From assembly GCA_900314745.1 (NCBI GenBank), contig OMWK01000009.1, positions 28,595 to 92,594 of the forward strand: a stretch of 64,000 bases of DNA. The letters run 5' to 3'. Below the pieces are notes generated by a model. It saw only the letters and a program-made list of their open reading frames with translations. It was not told the DNA's origin and searched no databases. Shown piece after piece: positions 26,746 through 35,640 of the stretch. The first letter of the stretch is position 1. Each line of letters opens with the position of its first letter. Made by a program: the position numbers and the translations under genes. Source of the stretch: an uncultured Eubacteriales bacterium. Its GTDB lineage: Bacteria > Bacillota > Clostridia > Saccharofermentanales > Saccharofermentanaceae.

Positions 26746-27834
26746 ATGATAGATATTATTAAAGAAGATGAGCAATATGCTCGATGGATAAAGGATATAA
26801 GTACGCGATTCAAACAGAGTCAGATTAAGGCTGCGTGTAAAGTCAACGCCGAGCTTATTAGATTCTATTGGAGCTTAGGCAGAGATATCTCAATCAGGGA
26901 AAAAGACAATGAATACGGAACGGGGTTCTATAAGAAACTTAGTGCTGATTTGCGTGAAGTTTTGCCCGATGTAAAGTCTTTCTCTGTCACCAATCTTTAT
27001 TATATGAAAGCTTTTTATGAGCTTTATCCTGCTGCGGAGAATCTCCCACAAGCTGTGGGAGATTCTTCGGAGTTATTAAGTTTCCCACAAGTTGTGGGAA
27101 ATTCTGATCAGCTGGTTTTCTACATTCCATGGGGCCATAACAGAAGTATTATAGACAAATGTAAAGGTAATCATGATAAGGCCGTGTTTTATGTAAAACA
27201 GACTATCGAGAATAACTGGTCACGTGCCGTGTTGCTCAATTTCCTCGAAACAAATCTTTATGAGCGTAATGGTAAGGCTATTTCAAACTTCAGCAATATA
27301 TTACCGAAGGAACAAAGTGATCTAGCTCAGGAAATGACTAGAGATCCCTATAACTTTGATTTTCTTTCTCTTAGGGTTAATTATGATGAGAAAGAGTTTA
27401 AAGATGCTTTGATGGGCAACGTGCAGAAGCTCCTGATGGAACTGGGTAAAGGTTTTGCTTTTGTAGGCCGTGAATACAGATTGGCCGTTGGTAAGACAGA
27501 GCAATTTATAGATATGTTGTTCTATAACATAACTAATCACTGTTATGTAGTAGTTGAAGTTAAAGTAAGAGATTTTGAGCCCGGCGACATGGGTCAGTTA
27601 GGGACATACATTGGTGCAGTTGATGGTATTCTTAAAGGAGACAGTGATAATCCCACTATCGGTTTGCTTATTTGCAAGACCAAAGATAATATTCTGGCGC
27701 AGTATGCAGTTAATATGATTAATGCGCCGATAGGTATTTCAGAATATGAATTGAGTTCGCTTTTGCCGGAAGAGTTCAAATCATCAATGCCCTCAATCGA
27801 GGAAATCGAGAACGAACTCAGGAGTAATCTGTAG
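26746..27834 (+). CDS. YhcG/DUF1016 family PD-(D/E)XK nuclease-like protein
   Basis: A 362-residue protein of the YhcG family. The N-terminal helical domain (residues 15-120) has the family's ELIRFYWSLGRDI and YGTGFYKKLSADL segments; the C-terminal domain has FVGREYRLAVG, then FIDMLFY and VVVEVKV as the nuclease-fold core, ending GLLICK. The ATG at 26746 is preferred because GGAG is seven bases upstream. Two palindromes lie inside the gene in the linker between domains. The 26566-26745 gap before it has an AT-rich promoter-like region with a TATAAT near 26660 but nothing else clear. It is often found near mobile or restriction genes; here it stands alone. Confidence 0.9.
   Translation: MIDIIKEDEQYARWIKDISTRFKQSQIKAACKVNAELIRFYWSLGRDISIREKDNEYGTGFYKKLSADLREVLPDVKSFSVTNLYYMKAFYELYPAAENLPQAVGDSSELLSFPQVVGNSDQLVFYIPWGHNRSIIDKCKGNHDKAVFYVKQTIENNWSRAVLLNFLETNLYERNGKAISNFSNILPKEQSDLAQEMTRDPYNFDFLSLRVNYDEKEFKDALMGNVQKLLMELGKGFAFVGREYRLAVGKTEQFIDMLFYNITNHCYVVVEVKVRDFEPGDMGQLGTYIGAVDGILKGDSDNPTIGLLICKTKDNILAQYAVNMINAPIGISEYELSSLLPEEFKSSMPSIEEIENELRSNL
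27038..27066. repeat. Palindrome A inside the YhcG gene
   Basis: AGAATCTCCCACA, loop AGC, then TGTGGGAGATTCT: 13-bp perfect arms with a 3-base loop. It encodes the NLPQAVGDS part of the linker. Shares the CCCACA-AG-x-TGTGGG core with palindrome B. Confidence 0.85.
27081..27101. repeat. Palindrome B inside the YhcG gene
   Basis: TTTCCCACA, loop AGT, then TGTGGGAAA: 9-bp perfect arms. It lies 14 bases after palindrome A and encodes FPQVVGN, so both the DNA and the peptide are near-repeats. Confidence 0.85.
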
Positions 27835-27835
27835 C

Positions 27836-28606
27836 ATGGAAGTCATCAACGGACAATGGATAATGGATGGAGTGGACTCCGGTGATCCGGGCTGTGTCCA
27901 CACTTCGGATGAGCTTCTCGAAGTTATCGAGAGGGTGGGGTTCATGCCCTTATTCTCGAACAGCATTCCGGGATTCTCGGTCGAGAACATGACAGATCCC
28001 GTGAACTGGTGGTGCGGCGATGAGACCTCTGATCCGTGGGAGTGGAGGATCATACTCGCGAGGACAGGGAAGGTGGCCTACGGCAAGTTCTTCGGAGGCA
28101 AGGCGGGGTTCGTGTCGAAGAAGTGGTTCCCGCATTTTGCCAACTACCGCCGTGACGGATACGACTTTGACGCGCGATACGAAGACGGCAAGGCGCGGCA
28201 TAAGGAGAAGCTGGTGATGGGGCTTTTCGAGCCGGATGGCGTTGAGCCTCGAGACATAAAGAAGAGCACGCTTTCTAAGTACGGCTGCCACGAGGCGCTC
28301 TACACCAACGAGATGAAGGAGATGGCGGGCTTCGGCAAGGACGGCTTCAAGGACTTTGAAGGTGTGCTCACAAAGCTTCAGATGCAGACTTATCTCATAA
28401 CGCGCGACTTCATCCCGAGGATCAATAAGCACGGCGAGGAATTCGGCTGGCCCGTCGCGATAATGACGCCGCCCGAATACCTGTGGGGATATAAGTTCGT
28501 TACGGGGCAATATAAGGAAATGCCCGGAGACTCCTTGAAGAAGATTACCGGGCAGATCTCGAAGTTCTATGATGTAACTGACAGGGATATCAGGAAGGTT
28601 CTTTAA
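27836..28606 (+). CDS. AlkZ-related protein
   Basis: A 256-residue protein that starts two bases after the YhcG stop codon. The opening SGDPGCVHTSDELLEVIERV, the PLFSNSIPGFSVE segment, WWCGDETSDPWEWR and KVAYGKFFGGKAGFVSKKW are strongly patterned and match proteins labelled AlkZ-related in clostridial genomes. True AlkZ is a DNA glycosylase that removes alkylated or crosslinked bases; whether this shorter relative is active is unknown to me. It converges with the MBL-GGDEF gene, overlapping its 3' end by 17 bases. Confidence 0.75.
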   Translation: MEVINGQWIMDGVDSGDPGCVHTSDELLEVIERVGFMPLFSNSIPGFSVENMTDPVNWWCGDETSDPWEWRIILARTGKVAYGKFFGGKAGFVSKKWFPHFANYRRDGYDFDARYEDGKARHKEKLVMGLFEPDGVEPRDIKKSTLSKYGCHEALYTNEMKEMAGFGKDGFKDFEGVLTKLQMQTYLITRDFIPRINKHGEEFGWPVAIMTPPEYLWGYKFVTGQYKEMPGDSLKKITGQISKFYDVTDRDIRKVL

Positions 28607-30299
28607 CGTCCTCCGATACTACCTTGTTGCGTCCTGTCTCCTTGGCAGTGTAGAGGCGTCCGTCCGCGATGCTGACGTTATCCTCGATCGACTTGCCCTT
28701 AACGAATTCATGTACACCGAATGACATCGTCTTCTTGATGAAGATGCCGTCAGCGGGAAACTCCGAAGCCTCGATGGTCTGACGCAGCTTCTCAGCTTTT
28801 GCCGCAGCCTGCTTAAGGTCTGTGTCGGGCATCAGGATGATGAACTCCTCGCCGCCCCATCTGTACGCGTTCTCGCCTTCCTCGCATGAATCCTGAAGAA
28901 GCTTTGCCGCGTGCTCGAGCACCTGGTCACCTGCGTTGTGGCCGTATGTATCATTAACGAGCTTGAACTTGTCGATGTCGCAGATGAACATGCTGAGAGG
29001 CTTGTCGCATCCCTCTTCAAGATACTTGATGTATTTCTTGCTGAAGTCGTGGTAGAAACCGATACGGTTCTTAAGCTTTGTAAGACGGTCGTGATGCGAG
29101 TCGTCGAGGAATGTATCGGACTCGAGAGCGAGGCCGCAGATAAGAGCGGGGAGGGAGAGCTTACGTGAGTCTTCCTCAATGTCGAACCCCTTGCCGTCGA
29201 GCTTGTTTATGAGCTGGAATGCTCCGATGAATTCGCCGTTAACGTCAGCTACCGGAAGTACCATTACAGACCTGGTTACATAGCCTGTCTTCTTATCTAC
29301 AGAGGAGTTGAAGTCAGGGTCGTTGTAAGGGTCGTTAGTAACGACTACGGTCTTGTTCGTGATAGCCTTGCCGACAAGTCCCGTGGTATCGGGGATGACA
29401 ATCCTGTCTACGCCCGTAGCCGCTGTCGTCCAAAGCTCATGGCGTCTCTTGTCCCACTTCCAGAAGGATGCGCGGTCTGCACCGATGATAGCCTTGCCGA
29501 GTGCCGTGAGGTAGCCGAAGATGGCCGTGTGGTCGTTCTCGGTGTTATTGCATGTGGTCTTATAAAGCTCATCCGTGATGTCGTAGATCATGTCGGGCGT
29601 TACCGACTCGGCGCAAAGAGGAGCAAGCTCTATCTTCGTGTCCCTGATCTTCTCCCTGATAACCTTCTCGTTATCAAGATGCATGAGATATACCTTAACG
29701 TTCTTGTCTGTGAGCTCGTTAAGGCGGGGGAGAATATCATCGATGTAAAGATGAACGGGAACGGCTACTGAAGAAGCTTCCACATAAAGCTCGGTCCCTT
29801 CCGTGATATAAGGCTCATAAGGATCTAAGGTGTATGTGTCGCCCGTGTAGACCACGTTGGTGCCGTCGACATCGAGGTTATAGCCGAAGCACTTGCCTTC
29901 AAGCTGCTCCGTGTGATGCGTAGGAATTACGGCCTTGATGTAAGGTGCATCGTAGTCAGGAGCTACGGTGATGTCATACCATCCGCTCTCACATCCGTCG
30001 AGTCTTGTGAGGTTGTAAATCATGTCCTGCTTTACTTCTTCGCAGGGTGCAACGACCGTTACCCTGATCTTTGTGGTGAAGAAAAGAAGATCTATAAGCA
30101 TCGCGATGCCACTGATGTGGTCGGCATGTGTATGCGTGATAAGGATGTCGACAGTCTCTATTCCTGTCAGATCCATCTTCTTAATCCTGGTGAATGATGA
30201 CATCGGACAGTCGACAAGCACAAGCTTATTCCCGCATGTGAAGAAAGCGCTGTTGTTCTCATCGGCGAATGCCGATCCTCTTCCAAGGAACTTAATCAT
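28590..30299 (-). CDS. Metallo-beta-lactamase fold / GAF / GGDEF signalling protein
   Basis: A 569-residue three-domain protein. Residues 1-230 are a metallo-beta-lactamase fold with THTHADHISG, IPTHHTE and VVYTGDTYTLD ligands, close to RNase Z-type enzymes. Residues 250-400 are a GAF domain. Residues 415-565 are a GGDEF cyclase with active site YRWGGEEFIIL; no R-x-x-D inhibition site precedes it. The ATG at 30299 is chosen because GGAGG is nine bases upstream; it overlaps the cyclase gene before it by 8 bases. It is the last gene of the FecR-cyclase operon and would add c-di-GMP output. The lactamase-fold part looks catalytically complete. Confidence 0.9.
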   Translation of the reverse strand: MIKFLGRGSAFADENNSAFFTCGNKLVLVDCPMSSFTRIKKMDLTGIETVDILITHTHADHISGIAMLIDLLFFTTKIRVTVVAPCEEVKQDMIYNLTRLDGCESGWYDITVAPDYDAPYIKAVIPTHHTEQLEGKCFGYNLDVDGTNVVYTGDTYTLDPYEPYITEGTELYVEASSVAVPVHLYIDDILPRLNELTDKNVKVYLMHLDNEKVIREKIRDTKIELAPLCAESVTPDMIYDITDELYKTTCNNTENDHTAIFGYLTALGKAIIGADRASFWKWDKRRHELWTTAATGVDRIVIPDTTGLVGKAITNKTVVVTNDPYNDPDFNSSVDKKTGYVTRSVMVLPVADVNGEFIGAFQLINKLDGKGFDIEEDSRKLSLPALICGLALESDTFLDDSHHDRLTKLKNRIGFYHDFSKKYIKYLEEGCDKPLSMFICDIDKFKLVNDTYGHNAGDQVLEHAAKLLQDSCEEGENAYRWGGEEFIILMPDTDLKQAAAKAEKLRQTIEASEFPADGIFIKKTMSFGVHEFVKGKSIEDNVSIADGRLYTAKETGRNKVVSEDVKEPS

Positions 30300-32118
30300 G
30301 TTCTTTTTCCTCCAGACTCTCAAGAATCAATACTTCAAAACCGTCTGCCTTACCCTTAAGCTTTACTGTGCTTCCAAGTGAGGTTGTCTTCGCGAGACTT
30401 CCGAGCTTATCCGCGACGATGCGGCTTATGTAGACCGTGCCGCCGGGAGCGTTTGCCTCGAGTCTTGCGGATGTGTTTACAGTGTCTCCAATTGCCGTGT
30501 AATCCATGCGGCGCTCGGAACCGATATTGCCTACGACAGCGGGTCCGTAATGGACGCCGACGCCTACGTGGAACTCTTCGCCGATCTCGTCCTTAAGCTG
30601 CTTCGATACTTCCTCGCATCCGTTTACGATATCAAGCGCCGTTCTCGCCGCGAGGTATACGGAATCCTCCTGAGGGAGAGGCGCGCCCCAGAAAGCCATC
30701 GTCGCATCTCCTACGAACTTGTCGAGTGTGCCGCCGTTCTTCTCGATGCATGAGGAGGTCGTCGTCAGGATCTTGTTAAGGATGTAGACGACTCTCTCAG
30801 GCTCGAGCCTTTCCGACATCGTGGTGAATCCTCTTACGTCGACGAAGAGGACTGCGATGTCGCACAGCTTTCCTCCGAGCGACAGGCTGTCCGTGCCCTC
30901 GCGTAAGATCTCCTTAACTACGGAAGGCGCTACATAACGCTCGAAAGTGTTGTACACCTTCTGCCTTGCAGCTGCGGCTCTGAAGTAGTGGATCAGTACC
31001 GTTACGATATACAGCGCGAAAACGCTCACCGGCAGCCACAGGGGATGCGTTACCTTGCCCGACTGGTAGATGAAGTAGGATACCAGAAGTGACAGCGCGG
31101 TAAGGAGTACGAAGATGACTCCGCCTCTGCCGACTCTGTTGTCGAGGAATAGCATCATAGCTCCGAAGGATATCACGAACAGCGTGATAAGCTGCGGAAG
31201 ATCGCTCATCTCAGTCTTGAAGTCGTGGTCGATAATGCTCTGGATTACGTTTGCCTGGAACTCGACGCCGTACATGGGCTTGGCCCTGTCTATAGGTGTC
31301 AGATATGAATCCTGAAGTCCGGAGGCATATGGTCCGATAAGGACGATCTTGCCCGCATAATAATCGGGAGGTACTTCGCCGCTTATGAGTTTGGCAATGT
31401 TGATGCCGTCGTAGAATCCGCCGGGCAGAGCGCTCAAGGGAACATAGAAGTGACCTCTCGCGTTGGTCTCGGGATATTCGACTGCTTCGCCGTTCTGCTC
31501 AAGGTAGGTCCTTGCTGCCGTAAAGGCCATCGAGTAAACTCTGTCATCCGGGTTGCCTGTTCCTTCCGGATCAACATAGAGAAGGGCATGACGCATGATT
31601 CCGTCCGTGTCCTCCATAGCGTTGATGTGTCCTTGAACCGTGACATCGCGAAGAGCCTCGTAAGGCTCCTCGTAACCCAATATGGAATAGTAATCGGAGA
31701 CGATTCCTTCATCCGTGAATGTGTGTGTTGTTCCGAACTGTGCGACGGTAGCAGTTACCACGCATCCGAGTTCTTCGGCGGCGGCCGCAAGGTGCGCGTC
31801 AGCTTCGGGTGTGGTCTCGCCTGCGTAGAGCGTATCAATGGCTACGACGGCCGGCCTCTTGTCGGGGTCGGAGGCGAGAGCCTCGAGTGCCGATGCCATT
31901 ACATTCCTGTCCCATGTGTTGTAGGGGCCGAGCTCGGCAAGCGCGTTCTCATCGATTCCTATTACGATGATGTCGCTCGAGCTGACACGCGCGTTCTGGA
32001 AAAGGATATCCTGAACGAACCTGTCAGGCTTAAGCAGGATACCGCTCGCTGCAATCGAGGTCATCAGGGTTGCTCCGAGAAGGGCGTAGGCGAGATGTTT
32101 CTTATAAACTGCGCTCAT
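30292..32118 (-). CDS. CHASE2-domain class III adenylate/guanylate cyclase
   Basis: A 608-residue membrane protein. After a short leader helix, residues 35-315 form a CHASE2 extracellular sensor (SSDIIVIGIDENALAELG, KIVLIGPYASGLQDSY, YGVEFQANVIQSI). Three helices follow (about 320-390), then a class III cyclase domain (410-595). Metal-binding Asps are in VLFVDVRGFTT and KFVGDATMAFWG; the latter's Lys, together with DYTAIGDTVNTSARLE, favours ATP as substrate. It starts two bases after the FecR gene ends. CHASE2 cyclases next to FecR proteins are a repeated pairing in bacteria. Product cAMP is inferred. Confidence 0.92.
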   Translation of the reverse strand: MSAVYKKHLAYALLGATLMTSIAASGILLKPDRFVQDILFQNARVSSSDIIVIGIDENALAELGPYNTWDRNVMASALEALASDPDKRPAVVAIDTLYAGETTPEADAHLAAAAEELGCVVTATVAQFGTTHTFTDEGIVSDYYSILGYEEPYEALRDVTVQGHINAMEDTDGIMRHALLYVDPEGTGNPDDRVYSMAFTAARTYLEQNGEAVEYPETNARGHFYVPLSALPGGFYDGINIAKLISGEVPPDYYAGKIVLIGPYASGLQDSYLTPIDRAKPMYGVEFQANVIQSIIDHDFKTEMSDLPQLITLFVISFGAMMLFLDNRVGRGGVIFVLLTALSLLVSYFIYQSGKVTHPLWLPVSVFALYIVTVLIHYFRAAAARQKVYNTFERYVAPSVVKEILREGTDSLSLGGKLCDIAVLFVDVRGFTTMSERLEPERVVYILNKILTTTSSCIEKNGGTLDKFVGDATMAFWGAPLPQEDSVYLAARTALDIVNGCEEVSKQLKDEIGEEFHVGVGVHYGPAVVGNIGSERRMDYTAIGDTVNTSARLEANAPGGTVYISRIVADKLGSLAKTTSLGSTVKLKGKADGFEVLILESLEEKEHD

Positions 32119-32120
32119 AA

Positions 32121-33488
32121 TCAGCCTGTTATCACTTCGCCGGGGGTGGTGCCGCCGTTGTTGCCAGGATTATCATCGTTTCCGGACGACTCGTTGCTGC
32201 TCGGCTCGGTGGAGGGTTCACTCTGTGACTCAGTTTCTTCGCTCTGTGATTCAGATTCCGATGCCTCTGTATCACTGGAAGATGAACTCGGGTCGCTTGA
32301 AGGATCCGACGTAGGCTCGCTTGTGCCCGTAGGGTCAGTCTGTGTCGGACGTGTAGGTGTAGTTGTAGGAACCCTCGGTGTAGGCGTTGTTGTCGTCGGG
32401 TTAGACGGCGCGGGAGTAGGCGTAGTCTCGTTTGTACCGCTGCCTGAATTGCCGGAACCTGAACCTCCGTTCGAAGGAGCCTGCGTAGGCGTAGGCGTAT
32501 GTGAAGGCCTAGGTGTAGGCGTGCTCGTCGCTCTCGGTGTGGGAGTTGCCGTGGCCGTCGGAGTAGGTGTATTTGCAGTTCCTCCGCCTCCGTTGTCTGC
32601 AGCCGCTTCTGTCGCTGAAGTTGAAGCGGTAGTTGTTTCTTCTGTCTCAGAAGTGGTTGTTGCTGTAGTTGTTTCCTCTGAAGTCTCAGATTCTTCGGTC
32701 TCTTCTGTCTCTTCGACTTCAACGTTGAAGCCGCCAAGTTCAAGGATAAGATCCTCGCTCCAGCCGCATGCTGCGCAGACTGTAAGTCTAAGTGTCTTGT
32801 CTTCTCCAAGACGCTGCAGAATGAACTGGTTCAGCATATCTTCGGTAATCTCCTCGAGAACGAAGTCTACGCTTCCGACTGTTCTGTTGTTAAAAAGGAA
32901 TACTCTGACCTGATAGCCCGGGTTAACGTCGAGCTGCTTGGTCTCGCCGGTTGTAGGATTGATACCGGTGATGTGAACGTGTCCTGAAGTAAGGATAAGT
33001 GTCGCGATTCCTTCCGAATCGACACTTATGTAACCGGATGTACCTCTGATGCCGACAGTCATTGTCGCTGTTCTGATGTCGAATGATTCATCTTCTTCCA
33101 GGGGCTGGTTGACATCGAAGAAGAGTCCGCCTGATGTGAGGTTGAGTTCGAGCATGTTACGAGCCTTCGTGAACTCCGCACGGCTGTTCTCTTCGAGAGT
33201 TACTATCTTGTGATCGTCAAGCTGTATCGAAGCAAGACTCGCGGCTCCTGTGCTTATTGCGTCGCCGCTGTCGAATCTCATGCTGTTTACGATCTCTCTT
33301 TGTGCTCCGGCTGCGTCTTCCAAAGTTACGGTGCCTTCAACGCGGAGAAGCCTCATTGTAGTTGCCGTAAGACCGTTGCTGAGTACGATGATAAGAACAA
33401 TTGCACCGATAATTACAACGGATGGGATTGCGATTGAGAGAATCTTCCACATTTTTGACAGTGAAGACCATTTCTTGACCAGATTCAT
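32121..33488 (-). CDS. FecR-domain membrane protein with Thr/Pro/Ser-rich tail
   Basis: A 455-residue protein with one membrane helix (about 15-37), a FecR domain at residues 48-205 (RFDSGDAISTGAASLASIQL, TVGIRGTSGYISV, LTSGHVHI), a short region with CAACGW, and a 190-residue low-complexity tail made of TPTP-type and Ser/Glu-rich repeats typical of an extended cell-wall spanning stalk. FecR domains outside iron systems act as surface sensors or ligand holders. The gene heads an operon with the CHASE2 cyclase. GGAAGG before the ATG serves as ribosome site. Confidence 0.9.
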   Translation of the reverse strand: MNLVKKWSSLSKMWKILSIAIPSVVIIGAIVLIIVLSNGLTATTMRLLRVEGTVTLEDAAGAQREIVNSMRFDSGDAISTGAASLASIQLDDHKIVTLEENSRAEFTKARNMLELNLTSGGLFFDVNQPLEEDESFDIRTATMTVGIRGTSGYISVDSEGIATLILTSGHVHITGINPTTGETKQLDVNPGYQVRVFLFNNRTVGSVDFVLEEITEDMLNQFILQRLGEDKTLRLTVCAACGWSEDLILELGGFNVEVEETEETEESETSEETTTATTTSETEETTTASTSATEAAADNGGGGTANTPTPTATATPTPRATSTPTPRPSHTPTPTQAPSNGGSGSGNSGSGTNETTPTPAPSNPTTTTPTPRVPTTTPTRPTQTDPTGTSEPTSDPSSDPSSSSSDTEASESESQSEETESQSEPSTEPSSNESSGNDDNPGNNGGTTPGEVITG

Positions 33489-33520
33489 AAATTCCTGACT
33501 TCCTTCCTAATACCTTCCAA

Positions 33521-33548
33521 GTGGTTGCTTAACCACAGAAATAGTATA
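33521..33548 (-). promoter_or_regulatory. Promoter -10 and 5'-terminal hairpin of the FecR operon
   Basis: On the minus strand TATACT (33543-33548) should start transcription near 33536. The first transcribed bases then form GTGGTT-AAGC-AACCAC (33521-33536), a 6-bp stem at the very 5' end of the mRNA. The -35 is not obvious. Confidence 0.45.
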
Positions 33549-33639
33549 AAGCCTGTTAATTAAAAAAGGTAGAGACCAAGTGGAACGAGAGGGACGTTTA
33601 ATGTAAGATTATTCCGACATAAATTGAGGGGAAAACAAT

Positions 33640-34785
33640 ATGGCTGATACGATCAAGTGTCCGCATTGCGCAGCCAATCTTAAGTTCTCTGCGGGAGCGC
33701 AGAAACTTCAGTGCCCGTATTGCGGCGGAGTCTTCGGACTTGATGAGATAGAACATGACGTTGAAGAACTGGCGGCTAAGTCCAAGCCTACCGTGGAAGA
33801 GGGAACTAAGAAGACGAAGGAGATTCCTTCGCAGGAAGCCCCTTCCAATCCCGATAATACCATTAAGATGGAGCATCTCGAGGCCATCGAGGGTCAGGGT
33901 GAATCTGCGGCCGACAATGTCGAATTCATATGCAATTCATGCGGAGGCAAGATACTCTCAGATTCATCAACATCGGCATCTTTCTGCCCGTTCTGCGGAT
34001 CACCCGCGATAATAGGACAGCGCCTTGACGGAGAGTTCAGACCCAAGTATATCATTCCATTTAAGTACGGACGTGAGGCGGCAGAAGAGGCTTTCATCAA
34101 GTGGTGCAATGGCGGCAAATATACTCCGGTCAAATTCGTGTCCAAGGAGAATATCGCCAAGCTCACGGGTCTTTATGTGCCGTTCTGGCTTTACGATGTG
34201 GACGGCAAGGTGCACCTCGAGGGAACCGGACAGACTTCTAAGAATACCGGCAACTACACGATAATCACGGATTACGAGTACACCATGAACGGCGAGATAC
34301 ACTGGAGGAAGGTGCCTTTCGACGGCGAGACGCGTATTAACGATGAACTCATGGAGGCGATCGAACCCTATAATTACAAGGAGCTCGTTCCTTACGATTA
34401 CAAGTACCTTCCGGGGTTCTTCGCAGACCGCTACGACCAGTCTGACGAGCAGCTTAAGAAGCGTGCCAAGGACTCGTGTCATGAGTACCTCAATGCCGAA
34501 GTGGGAACGCAGTTCAAGAAGTACGATTCGCATAAGATCAAGATAAACAATACGTTGATCACGCCGCTTGCTGCAGAGTATGCCCTGCTGCCGGTGTGGT
34601 TCATGCAGTATAAGTATCTGGGCAAGAGTTATTACTTTGCGATGAACGGGCAGACCGGTGAAGTCGCGGGAAAGGCTCCCGTAAGTAAGGTCAAGCAGCT
34701 CGTGTTCTACTCAGTAACGATAGCGGTACTCTCAGTGATCGCAAGATTCATTGCAGGTCTTATCATGGGAGGATTCGTAGGATGA
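33640..34785 (+). CDS. Zinc-ribbon membrane-associated protein
   Basis: A 381-residue protein with two zinc ribbons: CPHCAANL...CPYCGG at residues 6-30 and CNSCGGKI...CPFCGSP at about 98-125. A long beta-rich domain follows (YIIPFKYGREAAEEAF, GLYVPFWLYD, LPVWFMQYKYLGKSYYFAMNGQTGEV), ending with one hydrophobic helix (about 350-375). This layout is that of the TFIIB-type zinc-ribbon proteins often encoded beside TPM-domain proteins, as here: the next gene overlaps by 4 bases. AGGGGA before the ATG. The role may be envelope quality control; unproven. Confidence 0.82.
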   Translation: MADTIKCPHCAANLKFSAGAQKLQCPYCGGVFGLDEIEHDVEELAAKSKPTVEEGTKKTKEIPSQEAPSNPDNTIKMEHLEAIEGQGESAADNVEFICNSCGGKILSDSSTSASFCPFCGSPAIIGQRLDGEFRPKYIIPFKYGREAAEEAFIKWCNGGKYTPVKFVSKENIAKLTGLYVPFWLYDVDGKVHLEGTGQTSKNTGNYTIITDYEYTMNGEIHWRKVPFDGETRINDELMEAIEPYNYKELVPYDYKYLPGFFADRYDQSDEQLKKRAKDSCHEYLNAEVGTQFKKYDSHKIKINNTLITPLAAEYALLPVWFMQYKYLGKSYYFAMNGQTGEVAGKAPVSKVKQLVFYSVTIAVLSVIARFIAGLIMGGFVG

Positions 34786-35627
34786 GTAACAGTAAGAAGA
34801 ACAGCGGAAACAGTAAAATAAGCTTCTTCGGCGAATTGAGCATGATGAGTGTTATGGGAACCATAGGTCTCATAGCTCTGGTTATAGCGTGCTTTGCTTT
34901 CTACGGATTCATGTGTTCGTCCCCTTCGAAGAAGGTCAGGGTCGACGATGATGCCGGGATATTCACTTCGGGTGAGATAAGAGAACTCGAGGAGATGGCT
35001 GAACGCCTCTCGAGGAAAGAGGATATCAACGTAATCATCGTAACCACCAGGGACAAGGGAAGAGGATACAGCAACAGCGATGATGACTGCGCTGAATATG
35101 CAGGCGACTACTACGCCGATACATGTATTAAGACGAGTCTCGTCAACAACTCCGGAATCTGCATCTTCATCGATCTGACGCTCGATTCCCCGGGCAACAG
35201 ATTCTTCTGGATCTATACATACGGCACGGCTTATTTTGCCATCGATGACGATGAGTGCTATGAGCTTTTCGCTTCGCAGAGGAGCCTTCTTAGAGATGAA
35301 GAGTACTTCGAAGCCATAAGCAACATCATGGATGATCTTGACGATTACGACTACGAGTCCACGGCCGCTGTGACATTCTTCTGCCTCATAATCCCCGCGG
35401 GTCTCGCGCTTCTCATAACGGCCATCGCGACAAGTGCGAGACGCATCGATAAGAAGCCCGAATCCAAGACTTATTCGACTCCTGATTCATCGATCACTCT
35501 TAAGGACAAGGTAATCAAAACCCGTAAGATCCGTCACGAGAGTTCTTCGGGCGGAGGCGGATTCTCCGGTGGTGGAGGATTCTCGGGTGGCGGCGGTCAC
35601 TCGGGCGGAGGCGGCGGACGCTTCTGA
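34782..35627 (+). CDS. TPM-domain membrane protein (YgcG-like)
   Basis: A 281-residue protein. A membrane helix at about 22-45 precedes a TPM domain (VDDDAGIFTSGEIRELEEMA, INVIIVTTRDKG, FIDLTLDSPGNRFFWIYTYG) at residues 50-185, a second helix near 200-220, and a glycine-rich tail with repeated FSGGGG units ending GGGGGRF. TPM proteins occur in photosystem repair in plants and with unknown roles in bacteria. Translationally coupled to the zinc-ribbon protein upstream. Confidence 0.87.
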   Translation: MSNSKKNSGNSKISFFGELSMMSVMGTIGLIALVIACFAFYGFMCSSPSKKVRVDDDAGIFTSGEIRELEEMAERLSRKEDINVIIVTTRDKGRGYSNSDDDCAEYAGDYYADTCIKTSLVNNSGICIFIDLTLDSPGNRFFWIYTYGTAYFAIDDDECYELFASQRSLLRDEEYFEAISNIMDDLDDYDYESTAAVTFFCLIIPAGLALLITAIATSARRIDKKPESKTYSTPDSSITLKDKVIKTRKIRHESSSGGGGFSGGGGFSGGGGHSGGGGGRF

Positions 35628-35640
35628 TCCCCGCCTTATA

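Noticed and set aside
32400..32580. Short tandem repeats that could suggest a CRISPR or minisatellite
   Set aside because: They are Thr-Pro codon repeats encoding the stalk of the FecR protein, with no spacers.
32132..32809. 225-codon minus-strand frame rich in Leu, Arg and Gln
   Set aside because: Alternative frame through the low-complexity tail of the FecR protein; an artefact of repeats.
31450..32913. 487-codon open frame on the plus strand
   Set aside because: It is the reverse shadow of the CHASE2 cyclase and FecR genes; the protein is a Val/Gly/Ser-rich run that mirrors the TPTP repeats, without a ribosome site.
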